A stretch of DNA of 64,000 bases, from assembly GCA_029564595.1 (NCBI GenBank), contig JAKQPS010000136.1, positions 28,890 to 92,889 on the forward strand. Direction: 5' to 3'. This DNA comes from a bacterium. GTDB taxonomy: Bacteria > UBP15 > UBA6099. A model generated the notes under the pieces. The model searched no databases. It saw only the letters and a list, made by a program, of their open reading frames with translations, and was not told the DNA's origin. The position numbers and the translations under genes were made by a program. Shown piece by piece: positions 31,557 through 39,612 of this stretch; positions within the stretch are counted from its first letter, which is position 1, and each line of letters begins with the position of its first letter.

Positions 31557-31590
31557 CGCTTTGCTTTACCGGGAATTCATTCCCGTCTTC
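31557..31590 (+). repeat. 34-bp inverted repeat, left copy
   Basis: Contains the palindrome CGGGAATTCATTCCCG. Its reverse complement matches 32512-32545 at 32 of 34 positions. Confidence 0.65.
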
Positions 31591-31913
31591 CACGCAGGCA
31601 ATTAACCCCCATTCCATCCGCCTTTTAATAATACAAATTGCAGACCTGATCCAGCACTCGCGGTTCGCCTATTTAATCGGCGAATGCGGGTTGAAAAGCA
31701 ATTATGCGCCCTTCCTCGCCAAAAAACTCTTATGATCAACATCAAATCATCACACTCCGTCAGCCAGCTACTTTCAATATACATTGCTGTGCAACAACAA
31801 ATCCTAGTGCTTTGTCTTGCAGCAACACTTCTACATTCTTTTCTGGAAGGTCGCTTTCAAAATGAATAATGATCTGGGATCAGATCGAGACCTTTCCTTC
31901 ATCCTGTGATGCA

Positions 31914-32170
31914 CACAATGTGGGGTCAGGCCGAGATTGTTGACAGTTTTATCGTGGGGCTGTTTAGCTATTTAGCGAAAATGGGTTCCCGCTTTCGCGG
32001 GAATGACGGCACAAAAAATAAGAAATGACGGTGGAGGAAAGAAAAGGGGGGGGGCGACCCATAACCCTGTTGCGGGTGATTGTGAATGTTGCTCACCCAC
32101 AATCAAAAAACGCTTGAAGGTGGCGCCCGGCAGAATGCGAACTGTTTTACACCCACAACGAGATTGTGGG
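31914..32170 (+). repeat. 256-bp direct repeat, copy 2
   Basis: Second copy of the block at 31215-31470, one base longer because of a longer G run near 32046-32054, with roughly ten other differences. Confidence 0.8.
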
Positions 32171-32421
32171 TGGCGCCCAATTATTCATGAACCGTATATT
32201 CTATTCGCTGTAAATATGCGCGATGCGGCGCGCGTTATCAGCTCAAATGCTTTGGTGTTGCGGGTGGGCCGGGGGAGAGAATAAAGGGATAGAAAAGGAT
32301 ATGAACCACGAAGTCACTAAGTCACTAAGAGAAAGATTTCTTAGGGGGGCGATGAGGCGTACAGGCATAGCTGGGATGCGCGCTGCCAGTCCCCTTTTTT
32401 CGTGACGGCGGGGGGAGCAAC

Positions 32422-32446
32422 GGGCGATCCGCCGGGTCGCCCCTAC
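32422..32446 (+). repeat. GC palindrome ending CGCCCCTAC
   Basis: GGGCGA (32422-32427) pairs with TCGCCC (32437-32442) and is followed by CTAC. The CGCCCCTAC end recurs at 32735-32743. Confidence 0.45.
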
Positions 32447-32511
32447 TGTTCATTTATTTTGTCGGCGGGCAAAGGAAAGGGCGGCGGGAATCGGCGTTCC
32501 CGTCCTGCACT

Positions 32512-32545
32512 GAAGTCGGGAATGAATTCCCGGTAAGGCAAAGCG
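32512..32545 (-). repeat. 34-bp inverted repeat, right copy
   Basis: Reverse complement of 31557-31590 with two mismatches. Confidence 0.65.
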
Positions 32546-32594
32546 ACAATGAATTGTGGCGCTCCAAAGCGCGCGAATGCGGCGCGCGTTAGCA

Positions 32595-32629
32595 AATCCG
32601 GATTCGTCGATAGAGCCGACGAACCGGGG
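32595..32629 (+). repeat. REP-like palindrome, copy C
   Basis: TCCGGATTCGT and ACGAACCGGGG arms around CGATAGAGCCG; same family and orientation as copy B at 27715, including the preceding TAGCAA. Confidence 0.6.
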
Positions 32630-32679
32630 CGATTTTCATAGCGGCGAACTGCTTCGATACAGCCAATTTTTTTTGTTCA

Positions 32680-32743
32680 GTAGGGGCGCGGTTTCCGCGC
32701 CCAATAACTAAGACAATTTGGGGCGGGGCAACCCCGCCCCTAC
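32680..32743. repeat. 64-bp element bounded by 9-bp inverted repeats, two internal hairpins
   Basis: Begins GTAGGGGCG and ends CGCCCCTAC. Inside are two hairpins, GGGCGCGG/CCGCGCCC (32684-32702) and GGGGCGGGG/CCCCGCCCC (32720-32740). This paired-hairpin layout is typical of REP/BIME-like elements. Confidence 0.5.
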
Positions 32744-32878
32744 TTCAAAAATGCGTCTTTCGCCTCGCACTTCATCCGCTCTGAACAATCGCTCCCGAAT
32801 CCTAATGTCGGATTCGGATTGAAAGGGAGTTCAAGTGAAAGCTTTTTAAAGTTATTCCTTAAAAGCCAGTCAGTCAAA

Positions 32879-33397
32879 TCATTGTTTTTTGTTTTTCGAA
32901 GGCAGAGAGGGCGACGACGCGGCGAGGTCGGCAGGCATTTCTTTTCCTTGAGCGAGGAGGAGCCGTTTGAGTTCGGACATGAATTCGTTGACGTCTTTGA
33001 ATTCCCTGTAGACGGAGGCGAACCTGACGTAGGCGACTTCGTCAAGGTTGTAAAGCTCGTCGATGACGGCCTCGCCTATTTCACGGGTGGGCACTTCGCG
33101 GGAGCCTCTGGCCACTTTGTCTTCGATGCGCTCGATGATCTGGTCGATGATTTCGAGGGATACGGGGCGTTTCTCGCAGGCTTTGATGATGCCGTTGCGG
33201 ATTTTCGCAGGGTCGAACAGTTCCCGCCTGCCGTCTTTTTTGATTACGCGAAGTTGGATTTCCTCGACGGTTTCGTAGGAAGTGAATCTGGCGTCGCAAC
33301 CGAGGCACTGGCGGCGTCTGCGGACGGCGTCGCCGTTCTTGATCATGCGGGAGTCGATAACTCTGTCTTCAAGGTTGCCGCAGAAAGGGCATCTCAT
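32879..33397 (-). CDS. nrdR: transcriptional repressor NrdR
   Basis: Represses ribonucleotide reductase genes in response to ATP/dATP levels. The 172-residue protein has the N-terminal zinc ribbon (CPFC at 3-6 and CLGC at 31-34, with [17 protein letters not shown]) and then an ATP-cone (about 46-135; [20 protein letters not shown]). The C-terminal Ser/Lys-rich tail is about 15 residues longer than usual. It lies 70 bases downstream of glyA on the same strand, a common arrangement, and may be cotranscribed with it. Its 3' side faces the repeat region. Confidence 0.96.
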   Translation of the reverse strand: MRCPFCGNLEDRVIDSRMIKNGDAVRRRRQCLGCDARFTSYETVEEIQLRVIKKDGRRELFDPAKIRNGIIKACEKRPVSLEIIDQIIERIEDKVARGSREVPTREIGEAVIDELYNLDEVAYVRFASVYREFKDVNEFMSELKRLLLAQGKEMPADLAASSPSLPSKNKKQ

Positions 33398-33430
33398 GAC
33401 ACGCCGCCTCCCCTCGCGGGTTTTATAGCT

Positions 33431-33453
33431 CCGAATTCAAACGATGAATTCGG
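33431..33453. other. 8-bp hairpin between glyA and nrdR
   Basis: CCGAATTC (33431-33438) and GAATTCGG (33446-33453) pair with a 7-nt loop. On the minus strand no T-run follows, so it is more likely an mRNA processing or attenuation hairpin than a terminator. Confidence 0.3.
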
Positions 33454-33467
33454 GTTTTACGCCGCCG

Positions 33468-34733
33468 TCACCAGTTCAGAATGTCGAGATAGATCGGGAA
33501 CTGCTCGCAAAGCTCCTCGATGCACGCGCGCGTCTTCATGCGAAGGTCTTGGTTCTTCGGGTTGGAAAGGACATCTGAAATCCAGCCGCCGATGAGCCTC
33601 ATTTCCTCTTCCTTCATGCCGCGGGTGGTGAGAGCGGGAGTGCCGAACCTGACGCCGCTTGTGATGGCTGGCGGGCGGGTGTCGAACGGGATGGAGTTCT
33701 TGTTGGCGGCTATGCCGGCTTCTTCCAGCATGTCGGCGGCGTCGCGTCCGTTGAGTCCTTTGTCGGACAGGTCGATCATCATCAGGTGGTTGTCCGTGCC
33801 GCCGGTGGTGAGACGGAAGCCGCGTTCCATGAGGGTTTCGGCAAGAATGGCGGCGTTCTTAATTATCTGTCTCTGGTATTCCTTGAAGCCGAAGGACTGG
33901 GCCTCGCGGAAGCAGACGGCTTTGGCGGCAATCTGGTGCATTAGCGGGCCGGCCTGAGTGCCGGGGAACACGGCGCGGTCAACAGCTTCGGCCAACTCGC
34001 GTTTGCACATGATGATGGCGCCGCGCGGGCCGCGGAGCGTCTTATGCGTCGTAGAGGTGACTATGTGGGAGTGCGGCACGGGGTCCGGGTGTTCTCCCGC
34101 GGCTATAAGCCCGATGATGTGCGCGACGTCCGACATCAGGTATGCCCCGACCTCGTCGGCGATGCTTTTGAATATCTCGAAATCGATGATTCTAGGATAT
34201 GCGCTGGCTCCGCAAACGATCAGTTTCGGTTTGACCTTTTTGGCGATTTCGCGGATTTCGTCGTAGTCCAGCCGCTCGTCCTTTTTGCTGACGCCGTAAG
34301 AGTGGTAGTCGTACCATTTGCCGGAGAAGTTGAGGTTTTTGCCGTGAGTGAGGTGTCCGCCGTGCTCTGTGGACATCCCCAGAACGGTGTCGCCGATTTC
34401 AAGGATGGCGTAATAGGCCGCCATGTTGGCCGAAGAGCCGGTGTGCGGCTGCACATTCACGTGCTCGGCCTTGAAAAGTTTCCGCGCCCTCTCTTTTGCG
34501 AGGTTTTCGCCCATGTCGTAGTAAGCGCAGCCGTTGTAGTACCTTTCGCTGGGGTAACCTTCGGCGTATTTATTGGTCAGGATACTGCCCATAGTCTGAA
34601 GCACCGCGCGGCTCGCGTAGTTTTCGGACGGTATCATAACTAGCGTTTTAGTCTGTCTTTCGTATTCGCCTTCAAGCAGTTTGGCGATCTGGGGGTCTAT
34701 CTGGTGAAGCGAAGAATCGATGTAACTTGCCAT
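33468..34733 (-). CDS. glyA: serine hydroxymethyltransferase
   Basis: PLP enzyme that converts serine and tetrahydrofolate to glycine and 5,10-methylene-THF, the main one-carbon source. The 421-residue length is normal. The cofactor lysine is K231 in TSTTHKTLRGPRG. Other signatures are YAEGYPSERYYNGC (56-69), HTGSSANMAAY (97-107), LNFSGKWYDYHSYGV (134-148) and SDVAHIIGLIAAGEHP (201-216). The ATG at 34733 has GAGGAAG before it. nrdR follows on the same strand. Confidence 0.98.
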   Translation of the reverse strand: MASYIDSSLHQIDPQIAKLLEGEYERQTKTLVMIPSENYASRAVLQTMGSILTNKYAEGYPSERYYNGCAYYDMGENLAKERARKLFKAEHVNVQPHTGSSANMAAYYAILEIGDTVLGMSTEHGGHLTHGKNLNFSGKWYDYHSYGVSKKDERLDYDEIREIAKKVKPKLIVCGASAYPRIIDFEIFKSIADEVGAYLMSDVAHIIGLIAAGEHPDPVPHSHIVTSTTHKTLRGPRGAIIMCKRELAEAVDRAVFPGTQAGPLMHQIAAKAVCFREAQSFGFKEYQRQIIKNAAILAETLMERGFRLTTGGTDNHLMMIDLSDKGLNGRDAADMLEEAGIAANKNSIPFDTRPPAITSGVRFGTPALTTRGMKEEEMRLIGGWISDVLSNPKNQDLRMKTRACIEELCEQFPIYLDILNW

Positions 34734-34896
34734 GTGTTTCTTCCTCTTTCCTTGTCCGGAGTCCGGATTTTTCGGGGTGAGCGCCCTGCGGACCCTGTGA
34801 ATATCGGGTAATTATAAGCCCGCGTTTCGGGAGTTATCAATACCCGCCGGTTTTTTAGAGCGGCGGGGCCGCTTCATCTTTCTTTTGTCAGCCGTC

Positions 34897-34924
34897 TTGA
34901 TGTCAGCCGGATGTTGCTGATAAT
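34897..34924 (+). promoter_or_regulatory. possible promoter of the metallo-hydrolase/pilin group
   Basis: TTGATG (34897-34902), 16-base spacer, GATAAT (34919-34924), 50 bases before the first plus-strand gene of the group. Confidence 0.4.
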
Positions 34925-34974
34925 ATGTCTTATTATTAATGTAAATCTTGTCGACAGGATTCGGGTCGTCAAAC

Positions 34975-35781
34975 ATGAAGATACGATTCTGGGGAGTGAG
35001 GGGGAGCGCGCCGACTCCGGGGCCGAAGACTTCACGGATAGGCGGAAACACGTCTTGCGTCGAAGTGTCCGCAGGGTGCGGCGAAACTATTATATTCGAC
35101 GCGGGAACCGGGATACGGGAGATGGGGCTGAATTATTTTACCCGCCCCGCCCCCCCGAAACGGCTCCACCTTTTCCTTTCGCATTTCCACTGGGACCACA
35201 TACAGGGCTTCCCTTTTTTCGGCCCCGCGTTTTTAGGGGATGTCCGCATAGACATCTACGGAGCGCCGGGTGTGGAAGGATTTCTGGCCGCGCAGATGTC
35301 GGCCCCGTTTTTCCCGGTGTCGCTCGCGGACATGAAATCCGAGAAGGCGTTTCACGAGCTTAACGGAGCGGCGATGGAGTTCGGGGGCTGCTCGGTGATC
35401 CCGGTTCCGCTGAGCCACCCGCAATCGTCTTATGGGTTCGTGCTGATGGAGAACGGAGTGAAAGCCGTATATTCGAGCGACACGGAATACGTCGCCGGCG
35501 GGAACCATGAGACCTTCGTGGAGATGATACGAGACGCGGATATTTTGATGTTTGACGCGCAATACACCCCGGAGCAGTATAATAAAGGCAGGGTGGGATG
35601 GGGGCACAGCACGTTCGAGGCGGCCGCTGAGATAGTGAAAAAAGCGGGCGTCAAGAAGCTGGTCCTTTTCCACCACGAGCCGACGCACGACGACGACGCC
35701 GTCGAAGAGATTGAACGGCGGGCGCGGGAACTTTTCCCTGACACCGTAGCCGCGCGCGAAGGCATGACGATAGAAATCTGA
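34975..35781 (+). CDS. MBL-fold metallo-hydrolase
   Basis: A 268-residue metallo-beta-lactamase-fold protein, start at ATG 34975 giving the usual family opening MKIRFWGVRGSAPTPG. The metal motif HFHWDH is at 70-75. YSSDTEY (about 163-169), FDAQYTPEQY and the final KLVLFHHEPTHDDD carry the remaining ligands. Related proteins include phosphodiesterases (PhnP-like, cAMP) and regulator-linked hydrolases. The substrate is unknown. An in-frame TTG at 34948 is an alternative start. It is 15 bases upstream of the minor-pilin group and may be cotranscribed with it. Confidence 0.88.
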   Translation: MKIRFWGVRGSAPTPGPKTSRIGGNTSCVEVSAGCGETIIFDAGTGIREMGLNYFTRPAPPKRLHLFLSHFHWDHIQGFPFFGPAFLGDVRIDIYGAPGVEGFLAAQMSAPFFPVSLADMKSEKAFHELNGAAMEFGGCSVIPVPLSHPQSSYGFVLMENGVKAVYSSDTEYVAGGNHETFVEMIRDADILMFDAQYTPEQYNKGRVGWGHSTFEAAAEIVKKAGVKKLVLFHHEPTHDDDAVEEIERRARELFPDTVAAREGMTIEI

Positions 35782-35796
35782 CCCCGGCGGGGCCAC

Positions 35797-36360
35797 ATGG
35801 CCGGGTTCAGCCGGAGAAGACCGGGAATGCGCGCGTTGAAAGAAAGACATCGCTCGGCGGCGGAAATAGCCGACCGCCTTCAATCCGGATTCTCATTCGT
35901 TGAACTCATCCTAGTCATCATCCTTGTCCTCATACTCGCCTCAATGCTTGTTCCCAGATATTCGAGAGACGCGATAACGAAACACAAGGTGTACGCTTCC
36001 GCGCACGATCTTGCGGCGGATTTGAGATACGCAAGACGGCTGGCCATCGGCGGGGGACAGGACGGGCAGGATGAAAACCCGTTCTGGCTTACGCTGAGCG
36101 CGAACCCCGCCGCCGGAGCCACGAACACTTGGAAGATATACGAGGACGGCAACCCCGGCAATCCTCTGAAGACGGTCACGGCGCTGGAGGAAATCGAGTT
36201 TCTGGTGGTCGGGGCCGCAACCGACTCGTTCAGGTTTGACCGTGACGGCGCGCCGACGCCCGACTCGGCGGCCATAGACGTCGCCGACTCCGGAGGCCTT
36301 TACAGATGGCGCGTTTCCGTCGTCAGGTCAACCGGCAGAGTCACCCTTTCCGAGATGTAA
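35797..36360 (+). CDS. FimT/GspH-like minor pseudopilin
   Basis: A 187-residue protein with a class III prepilin signal: a basic leader of about 30 residues, cleavage after G in SG|FSFVELILVIIL with the conserved Glu at mature +5, then a hydrophobic helix. The rest (about 60-187) is a GspH/FimT-type beta-rich domain. The alternative ATG at 35827 would give a shorter leader. It is the first of four pilin-like genes in the order fimT-pilV-pilW-pilX, typical of minor pilins that prime type IV pilus assembly. Confidence 0.82.
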   Translation: MAGFSRRRPGMRALKERHRSAAEIADRLQSGFSFVELILVIILVLILASMLVPRYSRDAITKHKVYASAHDLAADLRYARRLAIGGGQDGQDENPFWLTLSANPAAGATNTWKIYEDGNPGNPLKTVTALEEIEFLVVGAATDSFRFDRDGAPTPDSAAIDVADSGGLYRWRVSVVRSTGRVTLSEM

Positions 36361-36485
36361 GCCACAACCGTTCGCTTCATTTTTAACCTTCCTTGCTTCA
36401 CCGGAGCGCAAAAAGAGGATAAACTATAGTCATCGGGGATTAGCGCGCCTGCGCGCAATATTAGTCCCGGGGGCGACTCCCTCTG

Positions 36486-36968
36486 ATGCGCGACACGCGG
36501 CACAACGGCTCAAGAGGATTCACCATCGTCGAGGTGGTGGTGGTCGTCGTGCTTATGGGGCTGGTGGTGTACCCCATGGCCAGAGTGGTGGCGTCGTCGC
36601 TTGAAGCGTCAAACAACGAGTTCAGGCTTACGCACGCGGCGTTTCTGGCGCAGATGAAGATAGAGGAGACGCGGACGCGCGCGGCTTGTTACTCGACCGC
36701 CGGCCCGATCTGCCCGGAAGGCGGCCCAACCGATTTCACCGCAGATTTCAATTCGACGCCTACAACTGGCGACCCGCTATGTCTTTTCCCCGCGCCGTTC
36801 GAGGACTTCAAATGCACTGTGCAGTATTACAACACCGGCGGAGCGGGGTTCCGCAGGGCCATGCGAGTGAGAGTATGGCATGACACGGACGAGGACGACA
36901 CGCTCGACGCGGACGAGCCGAGCGTGTTTCTTGAGACGACGATATCCAAACGTCCGCCGGACTGGTGA
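36486..36968 (+). CDS. PilV/GspI-like minor pseudopilin
   Basis: A 160-residue protein with a short basic leader, G|FTIVE (Glu +5) and the hydrophobic helix VVVVVVLMGLVVYPMA. The downstream domain has three or four cysteines (AACYS, PICPE, PLCLF, FKCTV) that may form disulfides outside the membrane. The preceding 125 bases hold GCGCGC/GCGCGC and GGGG/CCCC-type inverted repeats but no gene. The next gene starts 6 bases after its stop. Confidence 0.82.
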   Translation: MRDTRHNGSRGFTIVEVVVVVVLMGLVVYPMARVVASSLEASNNEFRLTHAAFLAQMKIEETRTRAACYSTAGPICPEGGPTDFTADFNSTPTTGDPLCLFPAPFEDFKCTVQYYNTGGAGFRRAMRVRVWHDTDEDDTLDADEPSVFLETTISKRPPDW

Positions 36969-36974
36969 CGGAAA

Positions 36975-37865
36975 ATGGGCGATTCCGACAGGCAAAAAGG
37001 CGTGACCCTGCTAGAGCTTATCGTGGTGGTGGCGATAGTTGCAATACTAGCGTTCGCCCTGTTCAGGATAATTGAGACGACGTACAAATCATGGCGCACG
37101 GCTGACAGGCGGGTCGAGTTGCTGCAAATCGGCAGGGTGGCGATGGACCTGCTGACAAGGGAAACCCGGAAGGCGCACGATATGGCCGACGTGTCGGACC
37201 CCGACTACTTCGGCTTCTACCCCGACCGCGCTACGGACACCCCCCACAGGTTCTACTTCGACTCGGCGGCGAACGACTTCCAGTTCGTCAACATCGGCTC
37301 AGCCACCGACTCGATAGCGGCCCCGATGGACTCTTTCGAATACCTGACTTACACACGCAGTGTGACAACCGGGACGACTGACTTCAGGAAAGTGAACGCG
37401 CTGAAGTTCGTGTTCGCGGTGTCCGACGAGCGCCGCATACTAGACGAAGGCAAGGGCGCGCTCAACCTGAACCCGATGACGTTCCGCTCCTTCTCCCAGA
37501 TACGCTCCAACCGGGAGGGCTGGATGCTTTCGCTGACGAGCGCCTTCGCGACGGACACCACCGTGTACAGTTCGAAAAGCTCGGACGATATTTGCGGAAA
37601 GATATACTGCGACCGGGTGGATCCGGCGAACATCACAAAGCAAACGCTTGAAATAACGTGGAAAAAAGGAGCGATGGCGCCAGCGAAGAACCTAGCCCAG
37701 AACACCGCCCGCGACTTCTGGTGGGCATGCGCCAACACGGTGGCGGACGGGATACAGGCGTCCCCCTACCCCGGCTCGAACAACACGGTAAAACTGACAA
37801 TAACCGATAACACCGGGGAGACGTGCGTTTACGAGGACAAGATATGGGTGATAAGCAACTTTTGA
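36975..37865 (+). CDS. PilW/GspJ-like minor pseudopilin
   Basis: A 296-residue protein with leader and cleavage site KG|VTLLELIVVVAIV (Glu +5) and a long helix reaching into YKSWRTADRRVELLQIGRVA. The C-terminal domain holds paired cysteines (DDICGKIYCDRV and WWACANTV ... ETCVYED). This size and position fit PilW or GspJ. Its last 22 bases overlap the start of the next gene. Confidence 0.82.
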   Translation: MGDSDRQKGVTLLELIVVVAIVAILAFALFRIIETTYKSWRTADRRVELLQIGRVAMDLLTRETRKAHDMADVSDPDYFGFYPDRATDTPHRFYFDSAANDFQFVNIGSATDSIAAPMDSFEYLTYTRSVTTGTTDFRKVNALKFVFAVSDERRILDEGKGALNLNPMTFRSFSQIRSNREGWMLSLTSAFATDTTVYSSKSSDDICGKIYCDRVDPANITKQTLEITWKKGAMAPAKNLAQNTARDFWWACANTVADGIQASPYPGSNNTVKLTITDNTGETCVYEDKIWVISNF

Positions 37866-38377
37866 GAACGACCCGGAAATCGCCCCGCGACGGCCAGTCC
37901 GGCTCGGTCATCCTGATGACGATGTTCATCATTTTTTTTCTCGCCGCGCTTATGATAACGGTCGAGATGCTCCGCCTGTCCGATCTCGAAGACGTGACGA
38001 ACCAGATAGAGGACATGCAGGCATACTACTGCGCGGAGGCGGGGATAGAGTATTTTCTTAATCTGCACAGATTCAACAACAACGTGCCGCCGCTGAACTT
38101 TGCGGCTGATGTGACTCTTCCGCAACTGCCGTGCACGTCCGGCGGCGGCTTCGGCAACTCCACGTGGACATACCAAGTAAGATACTACAACAGCAAGGCA
38201 TGCACGAGAGACCTGAACGCAAACGGCAGCCCGGACAGCCCGTACTACAACTTGATTCACGTGATTTCGACCGGGCGGACCACCCGTTTCACCCGGCGCG
38301 TGCGCGCCGACATCCACCGCCCTTCCGAGGGGGCTTACATAGACAGCGTGGAGATACGCCGGTGGCGGGAACTGTAG
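37844..38377 (+). CDS. PilX/GspK-like pilus-associated protein
   Basis: A 177-residue protein starting at ATG 37844 (GAGGAC precedes), inside the end of the pilW-like gene. The leader ends in SG|SVILMTMFIIFFLAAL with no Glu at +5, as in PilX and GspK. The helix continues through a YYCAEAGIEYFL motif, a PilX hallmark. With the three preceding genes it completes a minor-pilin set. No pilY1, major pilin or assembly ATPase is present in the window. Confidence 0.8.
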   Translation: MGDKQLLRTTRKSPRDGQSGSVILMTMFIIFFLAALMITVEMLRLSDLEDVTNQIEDMQAYYCAEAGIEYFLNLHRFNNNVPPLNFAADVTLPQLPCTSGGGFGNSTWTYQVRYYNSKACTRDLNANGSPDSPYYNLIHVISTGRTTRFTRRVRADIHRPSEGAYIDSVEIRRWREL

Positions 38378-38426
38378 CGGAAGCGCGGGCGGCTTGACAG
38401 CGTCGGCTCATCAAAGGGAGAACAAC

Positions 38427-39491
38427 ATGAAAACAAACAAATCGCGCGCGGCCTTCTTCGCGGCGGCTCTCGCGGCTCTGACGGTCTTCGGCGCAGTTCC
38501 CGCCGGGGCGTTAAATCTGTATTACGGAGACATCCACTCGCACACGAGCTTCTCCGACGGAGAGGGGATTCCTGAGGAAGCGTTCGACTACGCGCGGACA
38601 ACCGGCAAGGCGGATTTCTGGACTGTGTCCGACCACCTAGAGCAACTAGACAAGCGGCAGGACCTGCTTGAAGGCGCGGCTCCTGTGGACGAGTTCGAGC
38701 ACACCATGAAAGTCGCCGACGAAAAAGACGACCCCGGCAAATTCGCCGCCTTCGCGGGTTTCGAATGGGCCACAGACGTTTCTCAGGGCCACATAAACGT
38801 CCTCAACGCCAAATCCATCCCGTCCGTCAACAAAACATACAGACTCAAGCAGTTTTACAAATGGATATACGACAACCCCGACGCGATGATGGGATTCAAT
38901 CATCCGGCAGAACCGGACGGGTTTCGGTTCAACAACTTCGAGCTGGTTCCGGCAATCGCCAGACAGGTCTTCTTCTGCGCGGTGACTAGAGAGAGAGACA
39001 TCCCATATTTTTACAAGTCGCTGGACGCCGGATGGTGGCTCGCGCCCTCCGGCCATCAGGACAACCACAGCCGGAATTGGGGAACCCATCCCAACGGGAA
39101 CTTCACCGGGGTTTACGCGGAGGAACTGACGCGGGAGTCGATTATCGAGGCGTTCCGGGCGCGGAGGTTCTTCGCGACGAACGACCGCGCGTCGAAGATA
39201 ATGCTGACCGGGAACAGGCAGCCGATGGGCGCGCGGCTGACAGCCGAATCGGCAATCCTCGAAATAGACGTCGCTCACGGCGGCGGGTCTAAGATATCGA
39301 CGGTCAGCCTGATAGGAAACGGAGGAGAGACGCTGGAGAAATGGACGCCCGGCTCAGCCGAATTCAAGGTTTCGGCGTCCCGCGCGGCCTCTCCCGGCAA
39401 AACCCTCTGGTTCGTAGTGTTCGCCGAATTCGACAATGACAGATATATCATGTCGGCGCCTGTTTGGCTGAGAAGCGAAGCAGGGCATTAA
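38427..39491 (+). CDS. exported PHP/CehA-McbA-like metal-dependent hydrolase
   Basis: A 354-residue protein with a signal peptide (AAFFAAALAALTVFGAVPAGA, in two parts) and a PHP-like domain. Metal motifs are YGDIHSHTSFSDG (HxH), WTVSDHLEQL, FAGFEW, GFNHPAEP, and SGHQDNHSRNWG. This set fits the CehA/McbA family (exported PHP-fold hydrolases, some acting on carbamates or phosphoesters). The C-terminus is beta-rich. AAGGGAG precedes the ATG. It follows the pilin genes by about 50 bases and may be in the same unit. The substrate is unknown. Confidence 0.85.
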   Translation: MKTNKSRAAFFAAALAALTVFGAVPAGALNLYYGDIHSHTSFSDGEGIPEEAFDYARTTGKADFWTVSDHLEQLDKRQDLLEGAAPVDEFEHTMKVADEKDDPGKFAAFAGFEWATDVSQGHINVLNAKSIPSVNKTYRLKQFYKWIYDNPDAMMGFNHPAEPDGFRFNNFELVPAIARQVFFCAVTRERDIPYFYKSLDAGWWLAPSGHQDNHSRNWGTHPNGNFTGVYAEELTRESIIEAFRARRFFATNDRASKIMLTGNRQPMGARLTAESAILEIDVAHGGGSKISTVSLIGNGGETLEKWTPGSAEFKVSASRAASPGKTLWFVVFAEFDNDRYIMSAPVWLRSEAGH

Positions 39492-39612
39492 CACAATAGC
39501 GGCCAATTCCCGCATGGCCGAGGATTATGCCTGATAAAAATTTTTCTTCACTTTTTCGCGTTTATGATATATTGTGAACACTGAATAATTGTAAGAAACG
39601 GGAAAAAAACTA

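Larger units (their letters stand above)
31100..32878. other. 1.78-kb gene-free repeat region
   Basis: No intact gene. It contains a 13-bp unit repeated in tandem (31188-31229), a duplicated 256-bp block (31215-31470 and 31914-32170), a 34-bp inverted repeat pair (31557-31590 and 32512-32545), a REP-like palindrome (32595-32629) and GC-rich palindromes (32422-32446, 32680-32743). A minus-strand fragment at 31880-31760 reads like the C-terminus of a protein (SDLPEKNVEVLLQDKALG) but has an in-frame stop just upstream, so it is at most a gene relic. Confidence 0.6.
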
